Below, one piece after another: positions 1 to 6,496 of a DNA stretch of 6,707 nucleotides. The DNA comes from Candidatus Auribacterota bacterium. Lineage in GTDB: Bacteria; Auribacterota; UBA6266. Positions within the stretch are counted from its first letter, which is position 1, and each line of letters begins with the position of its first letter. The stretch is taken from positions 1 to 6,707 of the forward strand of contig JAFGBE010000050.1 of assembly GCA_016933315.1 (NCBI GenBank). The letters are read 5' to 3'. Made by a program: the position numbers and the translations under genes. Below the pieces are notes generated by a model. The model worked only from the letters and a program-made list of their open reading frames with translations. It had not been told where the DNA came from and ran no database searches.

Positions 1-1053
1 TATGTGCTTGCAAATACAGAATATAAATGGTGGGGCATGAGCCCGAACGAAAAACCGCATGCTGACGAATGGTACTATTTCTATCCTGACGGGACAGGGG
101 TGCGCAAATTAGTTTATACGCCTTCTTTAAATACCAAATATGAAAAGAGCTGGAATGAGATTTCGGAGCTTATGACGATAAACCGTTCCGGAGTCAGGCC
201 GTCTGAGTTTCTCAGTCAGACTGCGGTGACGATGTTGAACCTTGAGGGGAAGAAAATCGATTTTCTGTGGGATCTTTCCCAGGAGAAGCCTCCGGCTAAG
301 ATGGATCCGGATACGCGCAGCTGGAATGAAGCGATCTGCAGGGTTAATCTTGTAGGCAGGCCTGCTGCGTTCGAAGTCTTTGCCCAGAGCGATGAAACCC
401 ACGCCAAGACCTTTCCCATGCAGTATAAAGACTGGTGGGGGCACTACGGCCAGGACTGGTCGTTTGAGATGAGAGGCGGGTATGAGTTTAAAGATGATTT
501 CTGGACTTTCTCACATTGGCCTATAAGCAAGATACCTTATGATGAGGATGTAAAGACCAACGGAAAGTTCTTAAGGGAGCCTTCTCATACGTCCTTGCTT
601 CCTGTCGCGGGGCATCCCGGGGCAACCGGTGTTACGACGTGGGCCATGTTGGTGGGCTTAAGCGGGGAAGGTGACGATGCGGACTTGCTGGATAAAACCA
701 GATCGTGGCTTTATCCCGGGAAGATAGAGATGAAAAGCGACAGCAGCGTTTTTGTGGAAAACGATTATTATCAGCGGGCGCTGGTCTTTAAGAATGTAAA
801 GAACGACAGGAAGTGTGATTTCGCGCTTGACCCGAAAAGCAGGAATTCAACCGTGGTCAATCCTGTTTTTATAATCGATGACTGGGGTGATAACAGCGTA
901 TCTGTAAAGGCCGACGGGAAACCTTTGAAAGAAGGAACCGGGTTCAGGTCGGCAATCGTCGGTAAGAAAGCCCTTGTCTGGGTACAAATGAAATTTAATA
1001 AGCCGGTTGTTTTCAGTATATCCGCCGGGGTGCAGGATGATGAGAAGAAATAA
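1..1053 (+). CDS. C-terminal part of a large aromatic-rich, probably extracellular protein of unknown function (5' truncated)
   Basis: The reading frame is open from the first base of the window, so the gene begins upstream; the GTG at position 4 is only the first possible start codon inside the window and has no visible ribosome binding site. About 350 residues remain, ending in TAA. The sequence is rich in Trp, Tyr, Phe and Asp, with stretches such as EYKWWG, DEWYYFYPDGTGVRKLVY and YKDWWGHYGQDW near the start of the visible part, THSxx-like polar loops in the middle, and a beta-rich C-terminus (VNPVFIIDDWGDNSVSVKADGKPL) that reads like a small immunoglobulin-like or jelly-roll sandwich. From memory it resembles unnamed long secreted proteins of planctomycetes and relatives that sit among polysaccharide genes; I cannot name a family or a reaction. 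No membrane segment is visible in this part. Its stop lies one base from the stop of the opposing nucleoside phosphorylase gene. The coding call is secure, the function is not. Confidence 0.85.
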   Translation, partial: YVLANTEYKWWGMSPNEKPHADEWYYFYPDGTGVRKLVYTPSLNTKYEKSWNEISELMTINRSGVRPSEFLSQTAVTMLNLEGKKIDFLWDLSQEKPPAKMDPDTRSWNEAICRVNLVGRPAAFEVFAQSDETHAKTFPMQYKDWWGHYGQDWSFEMRGGYEFKDDFWTFSHWPISKIPYDEDVKTNGKFLREPSHTSLLPVAGHPGATGVTTWAMLVGLSGEGDDADLLDKTRSWLYPGKIEMKSDSSVFVENDYYQRALVFKNVKNDRKCDFALDPKSRNSTVVNPVFIIDDWGDNSVSVKADGKPLKEGTGFRSAIVGKKALVWVQMKFNKPVVFSISAGVQDDEKK

Positions 1054-1054
1054 G

Positions 1055-2401
1055 CTAACGGATTATCCTGTGGATTAATTTTTGTTTTGCGGGAACGGTT
1101 TTTGAGATGGAAAATGAATCAAGAAGCCTTTCCTTGGCATATCCTGTGAGGTTTTTCCTTGAGGTATATATAGTTGCCAGGGGTTCGCCCTTTTCGGTAA
1201 AATCGCCGATTTTCTTGTGAAGCATAATGCCTGCCCCCGGGTCTATTTTTGATGATAAATCCTTTCTTCCCGCGCCTATCATTACAGCCGTCAATCCGAT
1301 TTCATGCGTGTTTATACCTTTGATATATCCCTTCCCGGCGGATTTTAAGCGGCAGATATATTTTGCGGACGGAAGAAGAGAGGGATTTTCCAGTGATTTT
1401 ACGTCGCCTCCCTGGTTTTTCGCCATTTCACACAATTTCCTGAAGGCCGAGCCGTCTTTGATAAGCCGCAACGCAAGGATTTTCCCCGCCTGGATGCTTT
1501 TTGTTTTTTTCCCCAAAAGGAACATATGCGCCGCGAATTCCACGCATAATGATTTCAAATCCTCAGGGCCCCTGTCATGCAGTGTTTCTATGCATTCTTT
1601 TATCTCGAGCGAATTGCCTATCGCGTATCCGAGAGGCTGGTTCATGTCGGTTATGACAGCTGTGCATTTTCTTTTCATTTTTTTTGCTATTTTTACCATT
1701 AACCGGGCCAGTTTTTCCGAGTCTCCGATATCTTTGATGAATGCGCCGTTTCCGGTTTTGACGTCTAAAAGAAGGGCTTTTGCCCCTTCTGCCAGCTTTT
1801 TGCTCATGATGCTTGCCGCGATGAGAGGGATGCTGTCAACGGTTGCCGTTATATCTCTAAGGGCGTATATTTTTTTATCCGCCGGCGCGATTTTTTCCGT
1901 CTGCCCCATCATTGCGACTTTTGATTTTTTCAGGTTCCTGAAAAAATCCTTTTTGGAAAGGTTTGTCCGGAATCCCCGTATGGATTCCAGCTTGTCGAGA
2001 GTCCCGCCGGTGTGCCCGAGGGATCTTCCGCACATCATGGGAACAGTCACTCCGCCCGCCGCGGCCAGGGGAGCGAGAATTATGGATACTTTATCCCCGA
2101 CGCCTCCGGTCGAATGTTTATCCACCGTATATTTGCTTATTTCTGAAAGGGATAGGACCTCGCCGCTGTTCATCATGGATTTTGTAAGGGAAAAGATTTC
2201 GTCCTCGGACATGCCCCTGAAAAATACGGCCATTAAGAATGAGGAAAACTGGTAGGGAGGTATTGCGCATTCATTAAAACCCCGGACCATAAAATCGATT
2301 TCAAGTTCGGATAAGTTCCCGCCGTTTCTCTTTTTCAAAATTATTTCATATGGCGACAGGTGGATTTTGCTCATGCCTTGATTATATTTTTTAAGCGTCA
2401 T
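1055..2401 (-). CDS. Pyrimidine-nucleoside phosphorylase / thymidine phosphorylase
   Basis: Cytoplasmic salvage enzyme that splits thymidine or uridine with phosphate to the free base and (deoxy)ribose 1-phosphate. The long form is 448 residues; family members are about 433-440. An N-terminal helical domain (PYEIILKKRNGG around residues 17-28) is followed by the phosphate-binding KHSTGGVGDK (95-104), the family signature RSLGHTGGTLDKLESI (126-141), and LRDITATVDSIPLIAASIMSKK, whose R182, S197 and K201 have the same spacing as the base-binding Arg171, Ser186 and Lys190 of E. coli thymidine phosphorylase. DVKTGNGAF (213-221) is also typical, and the C-terminal alpha/beta domain is complete. Two starts are possible: the ATG at 2401-2399 and one nine codons later at 2374-2372. 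The later one gives 439 residues and matches how homologues begin, but neither has a well-spaced Shine-Dalgarno sequence. Whether it prefers thymidine (deoA) or several pyrimidine nucleosides (pdp) cannot be decided by eye, so no symbol is given. It is monocistronic as far as visible. Confidence 0.95.
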   Translation of the reverse strand: MTLKKYNQGMSKIHLSPYEIILKKRNGGNLSELEIDFMVRGFNECAIPPYQFSSFLMAVFFRGMSEDEIFSLTKSMMNSGEVLSLSEISKYTVDKHSTGGVGDKVSIILAPLAAAGGVTVPMMCGRSLGHTGGTLDKLESIRGFRTNLSKKDFFRNLKKSKVAMMGQTEKIAPADKKIYALRDITATVDSIPLIAASIMSKKLAEGAKALLLDVKTGNGAFIKDIGDSEKLARLMVKIAKKMKRKCTAVITDMNQPLGYAIGNSLEIKECIETLHDRGPEDLKSLCVEFAAHMFLLGKKTKSIQAGKILALRLIKDGSAFRKLCEMAKNQGGDVKSLENPSLLPSAKYICRLKSAGKGYIKGINTHEIGLTAVMIGAGRKDLSSKIDPGAGIMLHKKIGDFTEKGEPLATIYTSRKNLTGYAKERLLDSFSISKTVPAKQKLIHRIIR

Positions 2402-2420
2402 ATAGTCAAATAGTTACATC

Positions 2421-2456
2421 TGCTATTATCATATTGAGGCAGCGCAGTCTTGACAT
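2421..2456 (-). promoter_or_regulatory. Possible sigma70 promoter for the nucleoside phosphorylase gene
   Basis: On the minus strand, ATGTCA (complement of 2451-2456, 4 of 6 matches to TTGACA) lies 17 bp before TATGAT (complement of 2428-2433, 5 of 6 matches to TATAAT). Transcription would begin near 2421, giving a leader of about 20 nt to the first ATG or about 47 nt to the second, which favours the second. Its -35 overlaps the -35 of the divergent promoter. This is a motif match only. Confidence 0.35.
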
Positions 2457-2493
2457 ATTAATAATAAACAGGTATATTACCGGTATACAGGAG
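2450..2493 (+). promoter_or_regulatory. Strong sigma70-type promoter and ribosome binding site for the GH26 operon
   Basis: TTGACA (2450-2455, perfect -35) is followed after exactly 17 bp by TATATT (2473-2478, 5 of 6 matches to the -10 consensus). Transcription should start near 2485, leaving a leader of only about 17 nt. AGGAG (2489-2493) is a good Shine-Dalgarno sequence 8 nt before the ATG at 2502 and fixes that start. The 8-bp palindrome TACCGGTA (2478-2485) spans the end of the -10 and the predicted start point, and is a possible operator position. Confidence 0.75.
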
Positions 2494-2501
2494 ATTACAG
2501 C

Positions 2502-5438
2502 ATGAGAAAACTGGTTTTTACCATTGTAAGCATTTTTTTGTTTCTGAATGTGGTTTCTGCGGAGGAGATGTTCTTTTTCAAGAGCGGGAGCGAAGGGCTT
2601 GTGGATTATAAGTATTCATATCCCGATGTCACATCAGCTGTAAATATTGTCAATGAAGCTGAAAAAGGGTATATGGCTGAGATTATGCTTGATCCGGGGT
2701 GCTATTCGGGCGCTGCGGTAGGAGTAGCGAATTATTTTAGCCTTGCCCCTGACAGAGATGATTATTACCTGGAATTTGAAGCGAAGCAGGCCGGCAGTCT
2801 CAGCGCCCTTTTTGTTTCGCTGGTTTCAGAAGAACAGGAAGGCAAAAAAGCCGAGACGACGGTTATTGCTACACCGGTTTACGGGCTTATAAGTAAGGAT
2901 TGGAACACTTTTACTGTCCCCGTTTCCGATTTCCCGTTTACGGGCAAGTTCTGGAACGGAAGCTATATGGAGAATCTTCCTTTCGATTGGAACAGGGTAA
3001 AAGAGGTTAAGTTTTCCATAGCGCCCCAGAAAGACGGAGAGGAAGTAAAATTTTATGTCAGCAACATCAGGTTTGTAAAAAGGGAAGACCGCTTTGCTTT
3101 TGTAGACGGGAAAATTATCGATGAGGATGGCCCTTCGGCTCAGTGCCTGTACGGGGTGTTCATTGAAGGACTGCCCGATTCGCTTGAGGGAATTGACGAA
3201 TATATGTCCTTTGCCGGCCGGAAACCCGCAATCATATCATGGTATTCCAGTTATTCGCTTCCGTTCAACAGTGATAAAGCGCTCAGCGCTTTCAGCAGGA
3301 ACATGATACCGCTTGTCATATGGGAAAGCTGGTATCCTGAGGATAGGGATGCCATTAAGCTCGATGATATTATTTCCGGAAAACAGGACCTTTATATTGG
3401 AAAATTTGCCGAAGATGTCAGGGAAGTTGATATCCCTGTATGGATCTGCTGGGGACATGAATTTAACGGTTACTGGTACCCGTGGTCCATTGCCGAAAAT
3501 GAGAAGAATGCCGAAAAATTCGCCGCGGCTTACAGGCATATAGTCGATATTTTCAGGGAGAAAAAAGCCGATAACGTCAAGTGGATTTGGACGATAAGTT
3601 ATAAGATCGAACAGGGCAAGGATGGCTGGAATGATATTAAAGCCGCTTATCCGGGGGATGATTACATAGATTTTCTCGGGATGACCGGTTACAACGGAGG
3701 CGGAGATCCGGCAAAATCCGGCAAATGGCTTGAATTCGCCGAAATATTCTCCGATGCCTATGAAGAGTTGACCGCCAATTTTCCCGGGAAGGATATCTTT
3801 CTGCTTGAGGTCGCTTCGGCGGAAACGGGGGGCAGCAAAGCCGATTGGATAAGGAATATGGACAGCGCGCTGCAAAACGAATTTCCCGCTGTTAAAGGTT
3901 TTATCTGGTTTAATGTCAAAAAAGAGAGAGACTGGAGAATTAATTCCTCAGAAGATGCCCTGTTGGCTTTCAGAGAAATATCGAGGAAACCCTACTATAA
4001 GAGTGACCCGGGAGAATATCTCAGGGGTTTTACGGGCTTCAGAAAAGAAGAAGAGCGGGAAAAACCCGTATCCCGGCCATTGAACAATGCGCTTTCCAAG
4101 TATGAGCCTGAATCGGGTTGCTATGTCGGGGCGGTACTTGACTGGGCTGAAATTTCCCAGAATAAAGATGCTGTTGATTCTGCGGATGCTTTCAGTAAAG
4201 GGATTAAATCGTTTAAGTCGGCTTACGGACAGAAACATATACTTTTTGAACAGTTTATATTTTTCCCGCACGGGGCTGATTGGCAGAAGAAGGAGCTTAA
4301 GGGACAGTACCCCAGGTGGGATTTTGATCCCGCCGGCTGGGCGACGGCGAAGGATTTCTGCCGTGCTGTAATCGATTGCGGGGGGATACCGGTTCTGACT
4401 CTGGAACCTTATGTCTTCGAAGATTTTTACATAAACTGGGAAAAGGGTAACCCTGCCTATGACAATACGGAAGAGTTCGCCGCCGCATGCGGTAAGATGG
4501 AACATCCTGTTTTTATAAGGTTTGCCCATGAGATGAACGGAAGCTGGTATCCGTGGTGCACATGGATGGATAAGAATAAAAATACGGTCTATGATAAGGG
4601 CGAAGAAACCGGCCATACCCCTGAGAATTACAGGACGGCTTTTAGGAATGTCTCTGAGATGTTTAAGAAATATGCTCCGAACGCCGCCGTCATCTGGTGC
4701 CCGAATCACGGCTGGCTCGGTAGCGAGAGGAAAGATAATTATACAGGATTTTATCCGGGAGACGAGTATGTTGACTGGGTCGGGCTTGATTTCTATGAAA
4801 GAGGCTGGACTTTTCCCTGTATGGATTCAAAGATATGGGGAGGCTTGTTTACTTACGGGCTTACGCATGACTCTCTTGACGACACGTCTACTTCCGAGAA
4901 TGAAAGCGTGAATTTTTATAAAATATACTGCGAAGAAAAACAGAAGCCGCTGATGATATGCGAGACGGGAGCAACACTGACTTATCGTGATGATTTGGCC
5001 GGCGAACAGAGAAAAGATTTGAGCCACCGATGGAAAGGCGGCAAATGGAACCCGGCGGAATACGGCTGGATTATGGGCGTATACGGGACATCTCAGATTA
5101 AAAGCAACAAGCACAATTACAATATAGACACGGCATTTCCCAAGCTTAAGGCCATAATATGGTTCAACCAGGCTAAAAGGGAAGATGTCCCCGTCGAAAT
5201 AAACAAGTTTATGGAAGGCGAATTTTCGGATGCGGTTGGTTATGAGTCGAAAAAAATCAAGTGGTTCGACAACGGGTGGTGCGATTACAGGATAGGCAAT
5301 AATTCGATTGATGAAAGCACAAAACATGATGTAAAATACAGTTCTGAAGATGAGATCAAGTTATACAGGGAACTTACAGACGCGGAATATTTTAAAGGCG
5401 AGTTTACATTCGGGAAGACTTATAAGGGGGAAAGATGA
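2502..5438 (+). CDS. Secreted tandem glycoside hydrolase family 26 protein with N-terminal carbohydrate-binding-like module
   Basis: Exported multidomain enzyme of 978 residues. Residues 1-20 are a Sec signal peptide (MRKL, hydrophobic core, VSA before EE), with no lipobox. Residues 21-194 form a beta-rich module of CBM11/CIA30-like appearance (DWNTFTVPVSDF, WNGSY). Residues about 211-500 are a first GH26 domain: acid/base E320 in GHEFNGYWYPW, conserved Tyr in GMTGYNGG (Y397), nucleophile E436 in FLLEVAS, and a final-strand WFN (469-471). A charged linker (about 501-535) leads to the second GH26 domain, about 536-900: acid/base E677 in HEMNGSWYPW, GLDFYERG (Y765), nucleophile E821 in MICETG, WFN (887-889). 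The last 75 or so residues are unassigned. GH26 enzymes are retaining endo-glycanases, mostly beta-1,4-mannanases, with some lichenases and xylanases; the substrate here is inferred only. The start is set by a good ribosome binding site. The gene is the first of a two-gene operon and overlaps the next gene by 4 bp. Confidence 0.92.
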   Translation: MRKLVFTIVSIFLFLNVVSAEEMFFFKSGSEGLVDYKYSYPDVTSAVNIVNEAEKGYMAEIMLDPGCYSGAAVGVANYFSLAPDRDDYYLEFEAKQAGSLSALFVSLVSEEQEGKKAETTVIATPVYGLISKDWNTFTVPVSDFPFTGKFWNGSYMENLPFDWNRVKEVKFSIAPQKDGEEVKFYVSNIRFVKREDRFAFVDGKIIDEDGPSAQCLYGVFIEGLPDSLEGIDEYMSFAGRKPAIISWYSSYSLPFNSDKALSAFSRNMIPLVIWESWYPEDRDAIKLDDIISGKQDLYIGKFAEDVREVDIPVWICWGHEFNGYWYPWSIAENEKNAEKFAAAYRHIVDIFREKKADNVKWIWTISYKIEQGKDGWNDIKAAYPGDDYIDFLGMTGYNGGGDPAKSGKWLEFAEIFSDAYEELTANFPGKDIFLLEVASAETGGSKADWIRNMDSALQNEFPAVKGFIWFNVKKERDWRINSSEDALLAFREISRKPYYKSDPGEYLRGFTGFRKEEEREKPVSRPLNNALSKYEPESGCYVGAVLDWAEISQNKDAVDSADAFSKGIKSFKSAYGQKHILFEQFIFFPHGADWQKKELKGQYPRWDFDPAGWATAKDFCRAVIDCGGIPVLTLEPYVFEDFYINWEKGNPAYDNTEEFAAACGKMEHPVFIRFAHEMNGSWYPWCTWMDKNKNTVYDKGEETGHTPENYRTAFRNVSEMFKKYAPNAAVIWCPNHGWLGSERKDNYTGFYPGDEYVDWVGLDFYERGWTFPCMDSKIWGGLFTYGLTHDSLDDTSTSENESVNFYKIYCEEKQKPLMICETGATLTYRDDLAGEQRKDLSHRWKGGKWNPAEYGWIMGVYGTSQIKSNKHNYNIDTAFPKLKAIIWFNQAKREDVPVEINKFMEGEFSDAVGYESKKIKWFDNGWCDYRIGNNSIDESTKHDVKYSSEDEIKLYRELTDAEYFKGEFTFGKTYKGER

Positions 5439-6019
5439 GAAAGATTTTGTTTTTTGTGTTGATGTTTGTTTTCGCGGGCTTCTGCCAGGCGAGAGATATT
5501 GCGGTGTTTTTTGACGGCGATGTCGATGCCGCGATGGGCATGTATGTTTATGTTTTTCCGGAGAACAGCGCGAGTTTTGATGTTGTAGAGGAAAACGGGA
5601 AGAATGTTTTAAAGGCTATCCTTGACCCGAACACGTGGTCCGGTTTAAGCCTGGGCAAGTATCCTCTCTTGAACGCGTCTAAAGATATGCCGGGCGCTAT
5701 GCTGGAAATAAAGATAAAAGGCAAAAAAGGAGGGGAGAGAGTAAGATTATCTCTTCTTGACGCGGAAGATTCAGACGGGAAGAAAGTTGAAGTAAGCAAA
5801 ATACTCAATCCTCTTGCGTCAGATTGGCAGGTTTTGAAAATCGGACTTACCGAATTTCCGGTTGACGGCGGATACTGGGATGGCACGCAGATGATTCCCG
5901 CGAAACTTGACTTCTCTGAAATAAAAGAGTTCAGGGTTGTAAGCAGCCCCAACCAGAATGAGGAAGTGGAATTTTTTATCGAATATGTGAAAGTTATCAA
6001 GCCCGACGCGTCACTTTAA
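5435..6019 (+). CDS. Small secreted stand-alone carbohydrate-binding-like protein, paralogue of the GH26 protein's N-terminal module
   Basis: A 194-residue exported protein with no catalytic domain. It has a Sec signal peptide (MRKILFF, hydrophobic core, cleavage expected after CQA near residue 19); Cys17 is preceded by AGF, which does not make a convincing lipobox. The mature part matches residues 21-194 of the upstream GH26 protein almost without gaps: LDPNTWSG (63-70) against LDPGCYSG (63-70), SDWQVLKIGLTEFP (129-142) against KDWNTFTVPVSDFP (132-145), YWDGTQM against FWNGSYM, and VEFFIEYVKVIK against VKFYVSNIRFVK at the end. The fold is inferred to be a beta-sandwich carbohydrate-binding module. 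The ATG overlaps the upstream stop as ATGA and is preceded by AAGGGGG (5424-5430), so translation is probably coupled. A terminator follows within 25 bp. The likely role is binding the same polysaccharide as the enzyme, in free form; a structural or inhibitory role cannot be excluded. Confidence 0.88.
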   Translation: MRKILFFVLMFVFAGFCQARDIAVFFDGDVDAAMGMYVYVFPENSASFDVVEENGKNVLKAILDPNTWSGLSLGKYPLLNASKDMPGAMLEIKIKGKKGGERVRLSLLDAEDSDGKKVEVSKILNPLASDWQVLKIGLTEFPVDGGYWDGTQMIPAKLDFSEIKEFRVVSSPNQNEEVEFFIEYVKVIKPDASL

Positions 6020-6040
6020 GGTTGCATAAATATATAACAA

Positions 6041-6076
6041 ACGGGGGTTGAAACAGTTACAAACCCCCGTTTTTTT
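6041..6076 (+). terminator. Rho-independent terminator of the GH26 operon
   Basis: ACGGGGGTT (6041-6049) pairs perfectly with AACCCCCGT (6062-6070) around a 12-nt loop, and the stem runs into seven T residues (6070-6076). It begins 21 bp after the stop codon of the small secreted protein, so it ends the two-gene operon. Confidence 0.92.
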
Positions 6077-6195
6077 GTTGACTCGGCATATTTTATATTG
6101 TAATATTCGGCTTTTCCGAGAGCACGGTTGATGATCTTTATAAGTGATTTGATTCAGGAATAGTTCGGGAAGTGATTTTCCGGGGACGTTTGTAA
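6057..6195. repeat. Imperfect inverted repeat pair bounding a 139-bp stretch
   Basis: TTACAAACCCCCG (6057-6069) reappears in inverted orientation as CGGGGACGTTTGTAA (6181-6195); the two arms are identical apart from a 2-nt GT insertion. The left arm is shared with the terminator stem. The pair could be the ends of a small degenerate mobile element, or a coincidence of GC-rich hairpins. No flanking direct repeat was recognised. Confidence 0.35.
6078..6106 (+). promoter_or_regulatory. Weak candidate promoter upstream of the tRNA pair
   Basis: TTGACT (5 of 6 to consensus) at 6078-6083 is followed after 17 bp by TAATAT (4 of 6) at 6101-6106, immediately downstream of the operon terminator. No better promoter was seen closer to the tRNA genes. 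If used, it would make a primary transcript with about 215 nt ahead of tRNA-Val. Confidence 0.3.
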
Positions 6196-6214
6196 TCCCC
6201 ACCCTGAAATTTTA

Positions 6215-6251
6215 GGAGAAAATATCGGGTACTCAATCCCGGAAATTCTCC
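6215..6251 (+). repeat. Two-tier stem-loop
   Basis: An outer stem GGAGAA/TTCTCC (6215-6220 with 6246-6251) and an inner stem CGGG/CCCG (6226-6229 with 6238-6241) are separated by a small A-rich internal loop and capped by an 8-nt loop. There is no T-tract, so it is not a terminator. The inverted repeat GAAATTC-TCC-GAATTTC (6242-6258) competes for the 3' side of this stem. Confidence 0.5.
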
Positions 6252-6328
6252 GAATTTCACGGGGCACCGAGGATTTCATCACTATTTTTGTTATTTGATC
6301 TTTTAGGTTTTTCATCAGATTAAATGAT

Positions 6329-6404
6329 GGGCGGTTAGCTCAGCTGGGAGAGCACCTGCCTTACAAGCAGGGGGTCACAAGTTCGATCCTTGTACCGCCC
6401 ACCA
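6329..6404 (+). tRNA. tRNA-Val (anticodon TAC)
   Basis: A complete cloverleaf can be drawn: acceptor GGGCGGT (6329-6335) with ACCGCCC (6394-6400), D stem GCTC/GAGC (6338-6341, 6350-6353), anticodon stem CCTGC/GCAGG (6355-6359, 6367-6371) with loop CTTACAA and anticodon TAC at 6362-6364, variable loop of 5 nt, and T arm ACAAG-TTCGATC-CTTGT (6377-6393). Discriminator A and CCA are encoded. It reads GTA and, by wobble, other valine codons. Confidence 0.98.
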
Positions 6405-6417
6405 TCTTACCCTTTTC

Positions 6418-6496
6418 GGGGGTGTAGCTCAGTTTGGTTTAGAGCGCCTGCCTGTCACGCAGGAGGTCGCGGGTTCGAGCCCCGTCACTCCCGCCA
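6418..6496 (+). tRNA. tRNA-Asp (anticodon GTC)
   Basis: The acceptor GGGGGTG (6418-6424) pairs with CACTCCC (6486-6492) with one G-T wobble, the D stem is GCTC/GAGC (6427-6430, 6442-6445), and the anticodon stem CCTGC/GCAGG carries loop CTGTCAC with anticodon GTC at 6454-6456. The variable loop is AGGTC and the T arm is GCGGG-TTCGAGC-CCCGT. Discriminator G, an aspartate identity base, and CCA are encoded. It lies 13 bp after tRNA-Val, so the pair is probably co-transcribed. Confidence 0.98.

Larger units (their letters stand above)
6077..6328. other. Gene-free, hairpin-rich intergenic region before the tRNA genes
   Basis: No open frame here has both a start and a ribosome binding site. Directly after the terminator, TTGACT (6078-6083) and TAATAT (6101-6106) are 17 bp apart and could be a promoter reading toward the tRNAs. 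Several dyads follow: TCGG/CCGA (6107-6119), GGGGA/TCCCC (6182-6200), GGAGAA with CGGG pairing to CCCG with TTCTCC (6215-6251), and GAAATTC/GAATTTC (6242-6258). The last two overlap and could not form at once. The block may be a decayed element or a structured leader; neither is established. Confidence 0.5.

Noticed and set aside
1065..1085. Small hairpin ATCC-TGT-GGAT followed by T-rich sequence after the left-edge gene
   Set aside because: The stem is only 4 bp with an interrupted T-tract and lies inside the phosphorylase coding sequence; too weak to call a terminator.
1227..2255. A 342-codon open frame on the plus strand opposite the nucleoside phosphorylase gene
   Set aside because: It lies wholly antisense to a gene with clear family motifs, has no ribosome binding site, and its translation is a Ser/Phe/Pro-rich mirror of the real coding strand.
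3948..4709. A 253-codon minus-strand open frame inside the GH26 gene
   Set aside because: It is antisense to the linker and second GH26 domain, has no recognisable motif or promoter, and arises from codon structure of the real gene.
5435..5497. Possible lipoprotein signal in the small secreted protein (Cys17 after AGF)
   Set aside because: Phe at the position before Cys does not fit the lipobox, and a signal peptidase I site after CQA is a better fit.
6011..6202. A 63-codon minus-strand open frame across the operon terminator
   Set aside because: It runs through the terminator and the end of the small secreted gene, has no convincing ribosome binding site and shows no family motif.
6174..6296. 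Plus-strand open stretch reading protein-like (FSGDVCNPHPEILGENIG)
   Set aside because: There is no start codon or ribosome binding site, a stop lies directly upstream, and the stretch coincides with the hairpin block, so any coding origin would be a fragment only.
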